A DNA stretch of 64,000 nucleotides, from NCBI RefSeq assembly GCF_001696715.1, contig NZ_MBFM01000002.1:544945-608944 (forward strand), given 5' to 3'. The notes under the pieces are model-generated. The model was not told the DNA's origin. It did not search any database and was given only the letters and a program-made list of their open reading frames with translations. This stretch comes from Thauera phenolivorans. Its GTDB lineage: Bacteria; Pseudomonadota; Gammaproteobacteria; Burkholderiales; Rhodocyclaceae. How positions within the stretch are numbered: position 1 is the stretch's first letter; each line of letters opens with the position of its first letter. Shown here in pieces: positions 8,922 through 17,239 of the stretch. The translations under genes and the position numbers were made by a program.

Positions 8922-9365
8922 TCAGGCCTGGATCTCGAAGCCTTCGGCCGACAGCACGATCTCTTCCATCGCGACGTCGGTGCCGCCCTTCGCGGCGAGC
9001 GTCGGGCCGGTGTACTTCATCGGGATGCAGCCGCGCAGCACCCAGGTGCGGACCGGCTTGCGCGCCTCGTCCATCATCGTGATCGCCACCGTCTTCTGCG
9101 CGGCGGGGCCGTCGGTGCGCGACTGCTGGATCCAGGCCCACAGGCTGTCGAAGTTCACGATGCCGCGCTTGCAGGTGACGTCGGCGACCTTGTGGATGCC
9201 GGCGACCTTGCGCACGTGGTTTTCCTTGTCGTTGCCCGCGCGGTACTCGGCCACGGTGAGCTCGGTGCCGATGCCCGAGACGTCGGAGAAGCCGCCGAAC
9301 TCCTCGCCGCCGTCGAAGTTGACGACGAAGTTGAAGGCGCCGTAGGGCGTGGTGCGTTCAGCCAT
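8922..9365 (-). CDS. Phage-tail tube protein (main tube, Afp1-like)
   Basis: A 147-aa inner-tube subunit of gp19/Hcp fold: NFVVNFDGGEEFGGFSDVSG at the start, the RKVAGIHKVADVTCKRGI strand, the DSLWAWIQQSR helix and the AMEEIVLSAEGFEI final strand. Length and motifs are standard for Afp1/Afp5-class tube proteins. It is directly downstream of the main sheath gene, the usual sheath-tube pairing. It stacks as hexamers to form the rigid tube expelled on contraction. Confidence 0.92.
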   Translation of the reverse strand: MAERTTPYGAFNFVVNFDGGEEFGGFSDVSGIGTELTVAEYRAGNDKENHVRKVAGIHKVADVTCKRGIVNFDSLWAWIQQSRTDGPAAQKTVAITMMDEARKPVRTWVLRGCIPMKYTGPTLAAKGGTDVAMEEIVLSAEGFEIQA

Positions 9366-9382
9366 GGTTCAGTCCCCCTCGC

Positions 9383-11140
9383 TCAGGCACTCGCATCGGC
9401 GGTCTTCTGGCCGATGCGGAAGATGACGAATTCGGCCGGCTTGATCACCGCCACGCCGATCAGGCACACCAGCCGACCGTTGTCGAGGTCGTTCTGGGTC
9501 ATGGTGCTGCGGTCGCAGCGCACGAAATAGGCTTCCTCGGTCTTGGTGCCGAGCAGCGCGCCGTTGCGCCACTCGTTGTAGAGGAAGTCCGAGATCGTCT
9601 GCCGCACGTTCGCCCACAGGCGCTCGCCGTTGGGCTCGAACACCGCCCACTGCGTGCCGCGGTCGATCGAGGACTCGAGGTAGTTGAAGTAGCGCCGCAC
9701 GTTGACGTACTTCCACTCCGGATCGGACGAGGCCAGCCTCGCCCCCCACACCCGGAAGCCGCGTCCCGACAGGTAGCGCAGGCAGTTCACCCCGATCGGG
9801 TTGAGCATCTCCTGCTGGGCGAAGTTGATGTCGAGCTCGAAGCGCAGCGCGCCGCGCACCACCTCGTTGGCGGGCGCCTTCCACACCCCGCGCTCGACGT
9901 CGTTGCGCGCGTAGATGCCGCAGACGAAGCCCGAGGGCGGCAGCGCGAGCTCGCGCGGGATGTCCTCGCGCCCGGGGCGCGCGAGCGGGTTGGGCACCAC
10001 CACCCAGGGGTAGTACACCGCGGCGTAGCGCGAGTCGATCAGCCCGCGCAGGGTGCGCGCCTGGCCGGGGATCTGCGCCGGCGGCAGGTCGAGCACCGCG
10101 ATGCGGTAGGCGCGGCGCGCCTCGGCGTGCGAGATCAGCAGGTTATTCACCGCCTGCGCCTCGGCATAGGCGGAGGCGCCCGGCGCGGCGACGATGGAGA
10201 CGTCCTCCAGGCTGGCGAGCTCGCCGAGCGCCAGCGCATAGGCGCTCGCGGTGGGTGCGGCGCCGTCGCTGCCGCCGGCGAGCGCGAAGCCGCGCTCGAG
10301 CTGGCCGGCGGCGTTGGGCGCCGCGCCGGCGAACAGCGCGTTGCGCAGTTCGAGCGCGCTGACGTTGGCGCCGATCGCGATCGCGAACAGGTTCTGCAGG
10401 TGGTCGGCGCGCCGCGCCGGCGCGGCCGACATCACATGGCCGACCCAGGCCGGATGGCTGCGGTCGAAGCCCATGCCCTCGAAGCTCAGGCTGTCGCCGT
10501 CGGCATCGACCGCCACCACCAGCAGCGTCACGATGCGCGGGCTGAGCCCGGCCAGGGTGGTCGCCGACTCGGCATCATCGGTCGGGTTCGCCGCCGGATG
10601 CCAGCCCTCGCCGACCTTGAGGTGATACGCGCTCGTTTCGCCGCTGCCGGTGACCAGCAGGCTGCCGGCGGGGGCGTTGTGCATCGCCGGCAGCGCCGCC
10701 GGCGCCACCACCTCGCGCACCACCACCTGGCCGTTGCCGATCGTGCCGGGAAAGCGCGCGCGAAAGCCCACCGCCTCGTCCGCCGCCGTGCCCTCGGCGG
10801 TCACCGCGCCGCTGGCCGCCGTCGCATCCGCCCCGACCGCGCGCGACACGTAGAGCCGCGAGCCGCCCTCATTGAAGAAGGCGCGCACCGCGTGGGCGAG
10901 ATAGTTAGTGCGCGGCGCGTTCGCGCTCAGCGCGAGATCGCCGATGCCGCCATAGATGCGCTCGAAGTCGCCGAAGCTGGTGAGCAGCTCGGGCACCTCC
11001 TGCGCGTCCTCGCCGGTCCGGTAGGGTCCCTTGCGGGTCGGACCGACGAAGGCAGTGGTACTCGTGCCCACGCCTTCGATCGACTTGGCGCGGAAGCTGG
11101 TTTCCTCGACATAGACGCCGGGTGCGAGGTACTCGGGCAT
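9383..11140 (-). CDS. Phage tail sheath protein (main sheath, Afp2-like)
   Basis: A 585-aa contractile sheath. It starts with the classic MPEYLAPGVYVEE followed by GVGTSTTAFVGPTRKGP, and contains the long central domain and the conserved C-terminal core (IGVNCLRYLSGRGFRVWGAR, YFVRCDRSTMTQNDLDNGR, IGVAVIKPAEFVIFRI). The ATG at 11140 has a GGAG-type ribosome-binding site. Both the linker-exchanging N- and C-termini of sheath proteins are intact, so it should be assembly-competent. The central domain (about residues 130-330) is larger than the minimal sheath and probably decorates the particle surface. Confidence 0.95.
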   Translation of the reverse strand: MPEYLAPGVYVEETSFRAKSIEGVGTSTTAFVGPTRKGPYRTGEDAQEVPELLTSFGDFERIYGGIGDLALSANAPRTNYLAHAVRAFFNEGGSRLYVSRAVGADATAASGAVTAEGTAADEAVGFRARFPGTIGNGQVVVREVVAPAALPAMHNAPAGSLLVTGSGETSAYHLKVGEGWHPAANPTDDAESATTLAGLSPRIVTLLVVAVDADGDSLSFEGMGFDRSHPAWVGHVMSAAPARRADHLQNLFAIAIGANVSALELRNALFAGAAPNAAGQLERGFALAGGSDGAAPTASAYALALGELASLEDVSIVAAPGASAYAEAQAVNNLLISHAEARRAYRIAVLDLPPAQIPGQARTLRGLIDSRYAAVYYPWVVVPNPLARPGREDIPRELALPPSGFVCGIYARNDVERGVWKAPANEVVRGALRFELDINFAQQEMLNPIGVNCLRYLSGRGFRVWGARLASSDPEWKYVNVRRYFNYLESSIDRGTQWAVFEPNGERLWANVRQTISDFLYNEWRNGALLGTKTEEAYFVRCDRSTMTQNDLDNGRLVCLIGVAVIKPAEFVIFRIGQKTADASA

Positions 11141-11165
11141 GGTGGGTCTCCTTCGGGCGACGAGC

Positions 11166-11984
11166 TCAGGACAGGTCGAGGCCCAGGTTGAGGTGGAGGG
11201 CGCCGCGTGCGGCGAGGTTCACGTCGGCCGTGGCGCCCGGCAGGCTCGCGCGGCGGCGTTCGAGATCGTCGGGATCGACCCGCGGCAGGCGCGCCGGCGC
11301 ACGGCCGGCGGCCACTGCGGCGCGCGCGGTGCGGCGGCCGCGCGCCGGGTCGAAGATCGCCTCGACGGTGGCGGCGACCGTGCTGACCACCACCGCGTCC
11401 TCGTCTTCCGACCAGGTGGTGACCGGCACGCCTGCCACCGGCACCAGCGCCTCGCCCCGCCAGTCGCTGAGGCCGCGGGCGAGCACCGCGCCGCCGGCGA
11501 GCACCCGTAACAGCACGCCGCCGAGTGCAGCGCCGTCGGCGGCATCGGCCACGCTCAGGCGCAGCGCGCACCAGTTGGTGCCGAGCTCGGCGGCTGGCGA
11601 GGGATAGAGCGGCAGATCGATCGGCGAGAACAGCGAATCGCCGGCAGCGGCGCCCGGGTCGGGGTCGCGCGGCAGGGCGACGCGCACCAGCCGCGGCAGC
11701 CAGCGGCCGGAGGGATCATCGAACGCGATCTCGAGGCTGCGGCTGCCCGGCGCCGGCGCGGCCGGCGGCTGCTCGAAGCTCCCGGCGTGGGCAGCGAGTT
11801 GCGCCCATTCACGGATCACGTAGAGCCCGCTTCGGTTGCGCACGAAGCGAGCGCCCTCCCCGGCGAGCTGCAGCGCCGGGCAGTCACGCCCGAGCGGCAT
11901 CCCGGTGACGCCGTCGACCGGTCGCAGCGCGCCCAGCACGCGCCATTCCACCCGCTCGAGTTCGTGCAGCGCCGCGGCCTTCAT
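11166..11984 (-). CDS. Unknown eCIS-associated beta-rich protein
   Basis: A 272-aa protein between the DUF4255 and sheath genes; I do not recognise a named family. The first third (VLGALRPVDGVTGMPLGRD, then FVRNRSGLYVI) and the middle (GGVLLRVLAGGAVLARGLSD followed by WRGEALVPVAGVPV) look like Ig-like / carboxypeptidase-regulatory beta-sandwich units. These are frequent in phage-tail-associated proteins. No signal peptide. The gene overlaps DUF4255 by 4 bases and lies 25 bases before the sheath, so it is co-translated with the structural genes. A particle decoration or cap-associated role is only an inference. Confidence 0.55.
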   Translation of the reverse strand: MKAAALHELERVEWRVLGALRPVDGVTGMPLGRDCPALQLAGEGARFVRNRSGLYVIREWAQLAAHAGSFEQPPAAPAPGSRSLEIAFDDPSGRWLPRLVRVALPRDPDPGAAAGDSLFSPIDLPLYPSPAAELGTNWCALRLSVADAADGAALGGVLLRVLAGGAVLARGLSDWRGEALVPVAGVPVTTWSEDEDAVVVSTVAATVEAIFDPARGRRTARAAVAAGRAPARLPRVDPDDLERRRASLPGATADVNLAARGALHLNLGLDLS

Positions 11985-12568
11985 CTCGCCTCCTCGCCGA
12001 AGGCGAAGCGTCCGGCCACCACCGGTCGCGCGCTGCCGCCGGCGTCGTCCGGGTCGATCCGCACCAGGCGCGCCACCCAGGACACCGACAGCCGGTAGGA
12101 CGGCGTGAGCGCATCCCAGATCCGCATCATGTCCTCGGTGGAGAGTTCGGAAGGCACGATCTGGATCACCTCGTCGGCCGCCCAGCCGGCCTCGGGCGAA
12201 AGCGATGAGGCGTCGAGCACCGGGTACTGGTGGAGCTGGCGCAGCGCCCAGGTCAGTGCCACCTGCTCGTCCTGCGGGGTCATGCCCCAGGCCGTCATCA
12301 GATAGTGGAGGTCGAGCCCGAGCCCGCCCGCGCCTTCGGTGGGCACGCCCGGACGGCCGCGCTGGCGTCCGTGCTCGTTGATCGCGATGCGGTAGAGAAA
12401 CAGGGTCACGCGGTTGCCCTCCTCCGGCTCGCCGGCGAGCTGCCCCGCGCTGGCGAGCGCGAACTCGCAGGCCGGCATCGCGCGCCCCGCCAGCGCCTGC
12501 GGATAGGTGTTGCGCAGGAAGGTCGCTATCGAACTGCCGACCGAATGCACCCCGAACACGTTCGCCAT
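11981..12568 (-). CDS. DUF4255 family protein (Pvc16/Afp16-like sheath terminator)
   Basis: A 195-aa protein with the DUF4255 pattern: an N-terminal helix after MANVFGVHSVGSSIATFLRN, the NRVTLFLYRIAINEHGRQRG strand, LDLHYLMTAWGM, and the AWALRQL-type helix followed by hydrophobic strands. In Afp and PVC this protein (Afp16/Pvc16) caps the distal end and sets tube length. DUF4255 is one of the best markers separating eCIS from phages and T6SS. The ATG at 12568 was chosen over the upstream ATG at 12619 because homologues begin near the MANVF position. Confidence 0.88.
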   Translation of the reverse strand: MANVFGVHSVGSSIATFLRNTYPQALAGRAMPACEFALASAGQLAGEPEEGNRVTLFLYRIAINEHGRQRGRPGVPTEGAGGLGLDLHYLMTAWGMTPQDEQVALTWALRQLHQYPVLDASSLSPEAGWAADEVIQIVPSELSTEDMMRIWDALTPSYRLSVSWVARLVRIDPDDAGGSARPVVAGRFAFGEEAR

Positions 12569-12590
12569 CGTCGCCTGCCGTCGAGCTCCC

Positions 12591-12839
12591 TCAATGCATG
12601 TCCCGTCGGCGCGGCCCACGGACGTAGATCAGTCGCCCGTCCGGCATGCGCCGCGCCACCACCGTGCCGCGCTCGGCGAGGATCGCGAGCGCGTTGCGCA
12701 CCTCGTCCGCCCTCGCCTCGATCCCGGCGCCGGCCAGCCACCAGCTCGCGATGCCTTCGGCGCTGTCGGCGGCGTCCGGGTGGCGGGCGAAGTAAGCCTC
12801 GATCGCCTCGACCACCCTCGAGAGCTTGGCATCGGACAT
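12591..12839 (-). CDS. Small helical protein at the head of the eCIS operon, unknown
   Basis: An 82-aa acidic-then-basic protein ending RLIYVRGPRRRDMH. The predicted order is three helices followed by a short beta wing (GTVVARRMPDGRLIYVRG), which suggests a winged-helix fold, but no family is recognised. It is the first gene of the operon, 22 bases upstream of DUF4255. A regulator or a small assembly factor are both possible. The ATG at 12839 is taken because upstream residues in frame look non-coding. Confidence 0.5.
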   Translation of the reverse strand: MSDAKLSRVVEAIEAYFARHPDAADSAEGIASWWLAGAGIEARADEVRNALAILAERGTVVARRMPDGRLIYVRGPRRRDMH

Positions 12840-13148
12840 CGGGCCGACTCCGGGTTGTGTCGGCAATGGATACGCAAGAGGCGGGCCAGGCGTCGCGGGA
12901 GGCGCGCGACCCAGCGCTGGCGCGGGTTTCGGAGGCGGGCCGCGGATCTGGAGGCAATCGCGCCGGGTCGTTTCAGACCCACGGCGCGCTGGGCGCCCAC
13001 TGCCCACTTCGGGCACAAGCGCCGTCCCGGGTCGCGACCGGTGCCTGGGTCGGTCCGGACCGCAGCGGGTCATCCATGACCCGGGTCGGGGAGACTCATG
13101 CCGCAGCGGAGCGCGCGGCGACCCCGCCGGGGGCTGATCGAGTCGAGA
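12840..13148. other. Intergenic region upstream of the eCIS operon
   Basis: About 300 bases between the start of the eCIS operon and the threonine aldolase remnant. Open frames here are weak and antisense to nothing conserved. The eCIS promoter should lie here, but I cannot point to a convincing pair of hexamers. No repeat or RNA gene is seen. Confidence 0.5.
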
Positions 13149-13423
13149 TTACGCGCCCGACAATGCGCGCACGTCCGCGAGCAGCGCATCCACGCTGTCG
13201 GGCAGCGTGTCCCAGCCGCACATGAAACGTGCGCCGCCGGCGCCGATGAACGTATAGAAGCGCCATCCGCGCGCGCGCAGGCCGTCGAGCAAGGCCGGCG
13301 GCAGCTCGCAGAAGACCCCGTTGGCCTCGACCGGGAACATCAGCTTCGCCCCCGGCACCTGCATCAGCCCGGCGGCCAGACGCCGGCGTAGTTGTCGCTG
13401 GCGAAATGTTGCATGCCTGGCAT
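13149..13423 (-). pseudogene. ltaE: Low-specificity L-threonine aldolase remnant (internal deletion)
   Basis: Two pieces of one gene are fused. The 5' piece starts at ATG 13423 (or 13414) and reads MQHFASDNYAGV, the typical N-terminus of low-specificity threonine aldolase. It is followed directly by a C-terminal piece in another frame, GLMQVPGAKLMFPVEANGVF through GWRFYTFIGAGGARFMCGWD to VDALLADV, the typical end of the same enzyme. The junction lies near 13378-13386, and the original frame hits a stop five codons later. The intact PLP enzyme has about 340 residues; here about 12 plus 75 remain, so roughly 750 bases including the PLP lysine region are gone. It sits downstream of sstT and sdaA, so it once completed a Thr/Ser utilisation operon. 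Confidence 0.85.
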
Positions 13424-13428
13424 GGCAG

Positions 13429-14667
13429 TCAGGCACGCTCCAGTTTCAGCGGCTCGCCGGTCGCGGCCGCACTCGCGGCGGCGGTGAACACCAGATCGGT
13501 GGAGGAGTTGAGCGCCGTCTCGGCAGAATCCTGCACCACGCTGATGACGAAGCCGATCGCCACCACCTGCATCGCCACGTCGGCGTCGATGCCGAACAGC
13601 GCGGTGGCCATCGGGATCAGCAGCAGCGAGCCGCCGGCCACCCCCGAGACGCCGCAGGCGGCCAGCGAGGACACGACGCACAGCAGCAGCGCGGTGGGGA
13701 TGTCGACCGGGATGCCCAGGGTGTGGGCAGCGGCCAGGGTCATCACCGAGATCGTGATCGCCGCGCCGGCCATGTTGATCGTGGCGCCGAGCGGGATCGA
13801 AATCGCGTAGGTGTCCTCGTGCAGGCCCATGCGGCGGCACATCTCGAGGTTGATCGGGATGTTGGCGGCCGAGCTGCGGGTGAAGAAGGCGGTGACCGCG
13901 CTGCCGCGCAGGGCGGCGAACACCAACGGATAGGGGTTGGTGCGCAGCTTCCAGAACACGAACAGCGGGTTGATCACGAGCGCGACGACCAGCATGCAGC
14001 CGACGATCACCAGCAGCAGGCGGCCGTAGCCGAGCAGCGCGTCGAAGCCGGTCTCGCCCAGCGTTGCGGCGACCAGGCCGAAGATGCCGAGCGGCGCGAA
14101 ACGGATCACTACATGCACGATCTTCGAGATCGCGTCGGCGAGCTCGTTGAGCCCCCTGCGCATGCCGTCGCTGGCGTGGCGCAGCGCGACGCCCAGGCCG
14201 ATCGCCCATGCCAGGATGCCGATGAAGTTGGCGTCCGTGAGCGCCTTCACCGGGTTCGAGACCGCGCTCAGCAGCAGGTTCTTGAGCACCAGCAGGATGC
14301 CGCCCGGTGGGTTGCCGGTGGCCGCCGGGGCATCGAGCACCAGCGTGGTCGGAAAGGCGAAGCTCACCAGGACCGCCAGCAGCGCCGCCGCGAGCGTGCC
14401 GAGCAGGTAAAGGATCAGCACCGGGCGGATGTGGGTGGGCTGGCCGTGCTTGTGATTGGCGATCGCGGCCGCCACCAGCACGAACACCAGGATGGGCGCG
14501 ACCGCCTTCAGCGCCGCGATGAAGAGATCGCCGAGCAGGGCGACCGATCGGGTGGCGCCGGGCGCGATCAGGGCGAAGGCGACGCCCAGGGCCAGACCGA
14601 TGGCGATCTGGGAGATGAGGCTCAGGCGCATCACGCGCTGCAGGGCCGTCGGAGTTGCGGTGGTCAT
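13429..14667 (-). CDS. sstT: Serine/threonine:Na+ symporter SstT
   Basis: A 412-aa dicarboxylate/amino acid:cation symporter family protein, near E. coli SstT in length. About 8 hydrophobic segments are visible, with the conserved serine-rich reentrant region ([20 protein letters not shown]), the [13 protein letters not shown] motif and the [16 protein letters not shown] end. It imports L-serine and L-threonine with Na+ at the inner membrane. The gene follows sdaA on the same strand with an 81-base gap and is followed by the ltaE remnant, so substrate uptake and catabolism are grouped. Confidence 0.93.
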   Translation of the reverse strand: MTTATPTALQRVMRLSLISQIAIGLALGVAFALIAPGATRSVALLGDLFIAALKAVAPILVFVLVAAAIANHKHGQPTHIRPVLILYLLGTLAAALLAVLVSFAFPTTLVLDAPAATGNPPGGILLVLKNLLLSAVSNPVKALTDANFIGILAWAIGLGVALRHASDGMRRGLNELADAISKIVHVVIRFAPLGIFGLVAATLGETGFDALLGYGRLLLVIVGCMLVVALVINPLFVFWKLRTNPYPLVFAALRGSAVTAFFTRSSAANIPINLEMCRRMGLHEDTYAISIPLGATINMAGAAITISVMTLAAAHTLGIPVDIPTALLLCVVSSLAACGVSGVAGGSLLLIPMATALFGIDADVAMQVVAIGFVISVVQDSAETALNSSTDLVFTAAASAAATGEPLKLERA

Positions 14668-14748
14668 CGAGTGTCTCCTCGTGGGGTGTCTTGTGTGGCT
14701 GGTCGGTCGCCCGGATCGGCGGATGCGGGACGCGCGCAGGCGCCGCCC

Positions 14749-16128
14749 TCAGCACTCGGGGAAGCTGACGGCGAGGCCGCCGCGGGAGGTTTCCTTGTAC
14801 TTGTCGAGCATGTCGCGGCCGGTGTCGCGCATGGTGCGGATCACCTGGTCGAGCGACACCGTGTGCGCGCCGTCGCCGCGCAGGGCGAGCTGGGCGGCGT
14901 TGATCGCCTTGATCGAGGCCATCGCGTTGCGCTCGATGCAGGGGACCTGCACGAGGCCGCCGACCGGATCGCAGGTGAGGCCGAGGTTGTGCTCGAGGCC
15001 GATCTCGGCGGCGTTCTCGACCTGCTCGGGCGTGCCGCCGAGGACCTCGGTGAGGCCGGCGGCGGCCATCGCGCACGCCGAGCCGACCTCGCCCTGGCAG
15101 CCGACCTCGGCGCCGGAGATGGAGGCGTTCTTCTTGCACAGCACGCCGACCGCGGCGGCGGCGAGGAGAAAATCCTCCACGTCGCCGCTGCTGCTGCCGG
15201 GCATGAACTTCATGTAGTAGTGCAGCACCGCCGGGATGATGCCGGCCGCGCCATTGGTCGGCGCGGTGACGACCCGGCCGCCGCCGGCGTTCTCTTCATT
15301 GACCGCCAGTGCATAGAGATTGACCCAGTCGAGCGCCGCCATCGAGTCGCTGATCATGTTGCGTCCGGCGGTCTGCTGGCTGAGCTTGCGATGCAGCGCG
15401 GGCGCGCGACGGCGCACCTTCAGCCCGCCGGGCAGCACGCCCTCGTGGCCGACGCCGCGCTTCACGCAGGCGCGCATCACGGCCCAGATGCGCTGCAGGG
15501 CGGCGCGCGTCTCGGCTTCGCTGCGCCAGGCGCTTTCGTTGGCGATCATCAGCTCGCTGATGCGCAGACCGTGTCGACGACACTGCGCGAGCAGTTCGGC
15601 GCCGTCCTCGAAGGGATAGGGGACGTCGACCGCCGCCACGACCGGCGCGCCCGACTGTGCCTGCGCCTCGTCGACCACGAAACCGCCGCCGACCGAGTAG
15701 TAGGTGTTCTGGTACAGCACACCCGCTTCGCCATGCGCGGCGAGGCGCATCGCATTGGGGTGGTAAGGCAGGCTCACCGGCAGCAGGCGCATGTCGCGCG
15801 CCCAGTCGAAGGGCACGACCATCCCGCCGGGCAGGGGCAGGCGAGCATCGATGCGCACCGCGTCCACCGCGTCGACCAGGAAATCCGGATCGACTTCGTC
15901 CGGGCGCGCGCCCATCAGGCCGGCGACGACCGCGCGATCGGTACCGTGGCCGATACCGGTCGCCGACAGCGAACCGTAGAGCCTGACCTCGATCCGCCGT
16001 ACCGCGTCGAGCGGGGTGTGCCGCGCCAGCTCGACGACGAAATCGTACGCCGCGCGCATCGGCCCGACGGTGTGCGAGCTGGATGGGCCGACGCCGATCT
16101 TGAAGAGGTCGAGGACGCTGATTGACAT
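14749..16128 (-). CDS. sdaA: L-serine ammonia-lyase (iron-sulfur L-serine dehydratase)
   Basis: A 459-aa single-chain type enzyme converting L-serine to pyruvate and ammonia. The beta domain starts [20 protein letters not shown] and the alpha domain carries [20 protein letters not shown]. Three cysteines fitting the [4Fe-4S] ligands are at C344, C386 and C397. The very last residue is C459, matching the C-terminal 'tail' cysteine that plugs the active site in the Legionella enzyme. Divergent from a GcvA-type LysR gene across a 143-bp intergenic region with two palindromes, so control by that regulator is likely. Confidence 0.95.
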   Translation of the reverse strand: MSISVLDLFKIGVGPSSSHTVGPMRAAYDFVVELARHTPLDAVRRIEVRLYGSLSATGIGHGTDRAVVAGLMGARPDEVDPDFLVDAVDAVRIDARLPLPGGMVVPFDWARDMRLLPVSLPYHPNAMRLAAHGEAGVLYQNTYYSVGGGFVVDEAQAQSGAPVVAAVDVPYPFEDGAELLAQCRRHGLRISELMIANESAWRSEAETRAALQRIWAVMRACVKRGVGHEGVLPGGLKVRRRAPALHRKLSQQTAGRNMISDSMAALDWVNLYALAVNEENAGGGRVVTAPTNGAAGIIPAVLHYYMKFMPGSSSGDVEDFLLAAAAVGVLCKKNASISGAEVGCQGEVGSACAMAAAGLTEVLGGTPEQVENAAEIGLEHNLGLTCDPVGGLVQVPCIERNAMASIKAINAAQLALRGDGAHTVSLDQVIRTMRDTGRDMLDKYKETSRGGLAVSFPEC

Positions 16129-16170
16129 GGTGGGCGCTCCGGTGGAGAAACGGTCTTGCTTTAATTCCGC

Positions 16171-16188
16171 TAAGCATGAAAATGCTTA
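16171..16188. promoter_or_regulatory. Palindrome in the sdaA-lysR intergenic region (candidate LysR operator)
   Basis: TAAGCAT-GAAA-ATGCTTA: perfect 7-base arms, 4-base spacer, 43 bases upstream of the sdaA start and about 83 bases from the LysR start. It contains the TAA...TTA ends seen in LysR-family sites. Binding is inferred from position and symmetry. Confidence 0.5.
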
Positions 16189-16254
16189 TGGCTGCATCAA
16201 GCGGATTCTCTTGCGGTACCGGCAGGCACTCAATCGATTGTTTTTCATCGCGGC

Positions 16255-16269
16255 TTTAGCGTGGCTAAA
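16255..16269. promoter_or_regulatory. Palindrome overlapping the LysR gene leader (candidate autoregulatory site)
   Basis: TTTAGC-GTG-GCTAAA ends 2 bases before the LysR ATG, so it occupies the ribosome-binding region. CTAA/TTAG halves resemble GcvA/AmpR-type LysR targets. It may serve autorepression. Confidence 0.45.
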
Positions 16270-16271
16270 CC

Positions 16272-17183
16272 ATGAGCACAGGCGGCTCCACCCAGGTCCA
16301 TACCCGGCTGCGCGTCTTCCTCGCCGCCGCGCGCCATCTGTCCTTCACCCGCGCGGGGGAGGAGCTGCACATCACCACCGGCGCGGTGAGCCAGCAGATC
16401 AAGCTGCTCGAGGACTGGCTCGGCCAGCGCCTGTTCCGCCGCCTGCCGCGCCGGCTCGAGCTCACCGACGCGGGCAAGCGCATGCTCGCCGCGGTCGACC
16501 CGGCGTACGCGGCGGTGGAGCTCGCGATCGACCGCCTGCGCGGCGGCGCGTTGAGTGGCGTGGTGCGGGTGCGCACCCTGCCCTCCTTCCTCGCCACCTG
16601 GCTGGCGCCGCGGCTGCCGCGCCTGATGGCGCGCTTTCCGCAGATCGAGCTGCAGGTGGTGGCCGAGGACAGCACCTACTCGCTGCGCGACGGCGAGTTC
16701 GACCTCGCGATCGACCTCAACGACGGCACCTACCCCGGCTTCCAGAGCACGGTGCTGCTCGAAGAGGAGATCTTCCCCGTCTGCGCGCCACAACTCCTCG
16801 AGGGCCGCCCGCCGCTGCGCACGCCCGACGACCTGCGCCATTACCCGCTGCTGCACGACATGACCGCCTGGCGCGGCAGCCCGCCCTACGCCGAATGGGA
16901 ACGCTACCTGCGCGCGATAGGTGCGCCGCAGGTCGAGGTGCGACGCGGCTACATGTTCAACCGCAACCACATCACCATGCAGTGCGCGATCGCCGGCATG
17001 GGGGTGGCGATCGCGCGCCGCACCCTGATCACCGACGAGCTCGACAGCGGCCGGCTGGTCGCGCCCTTCACGCAGCCGGTGTCCACCGGCAAGCGCTACT
17101 GCCTCGTGTATTCGGCCGGTGCGCTCGCCGACCCGCGCGTGGCCACCGTCCACGACTGGATCGTCGGCGAGGCCCCGCCTTGA
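16272..17183 (+). CDS. LysR family regulator, GcvA type
   Basis: A 303-aa regulator. The N-terminal winged helix-turn-helix is at residues 8-65 (LRVFLAAARHLSFTRAGEEL, then HITTGAVSQQIKLLEDWLGQ), with the LFRRLPRRLELTDAGK wing typical of the GcvA subgroup. The effector domain follows. It is divergent from sdaA-sstT and is the probable regulator of serine/threonine use; the ligand is unknown. Two palindromes lie in the shared intergenic region. Confidence 0.9.
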   Translation: MSTGGSTQVHTRLRVFLAAARHLSFTRAGEELHITTGAVSQQIKLLEDWLGQRLFRRLPRRLELTDAGKRMLAAVDPAYAAVELAIDRLRGGALSGVVRVRTLPSFLATWLAPRLPRLMARFPQIELQVVAEDSTYSLRDGEFDLAIDLNDGTYPGFQSTVLLEEEIFPVCAPQLLEGRPPLRTPDDLRHYPLLHDMTAWRGSPPYAEWERYLRAIGAPQVEVRRGYMFNRNHITMQCAIAGMGVAIARRTLITDELDSGRLVAPFTQPVSTGKRYCLVYSAGALADPRVATVHDWIVGEAPP

Positions 17184-17239
17184 AAGGCCTCCCCGCCTGA
17201 GCTAGCGTGAATCACCGGATGGCATCGCAGGAGGCGGGC

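Noticed and set aside
1..12839. Prophage or type VI secretion system
   Set aside because: No capsid, portal, terminase, lysis, TssJ/L/M or ClpV genes are seen; DUF4255, DUF5908 and paired sheath/tube genes fit an eCIS instead.
13321..16125. 934-codon open frame on the plus strand over sstT and sdaA
   Set aside because: It is rich in Arg, His, Gln and Asp and antisense to two well-conserved genes; a high-GC shadow frame.
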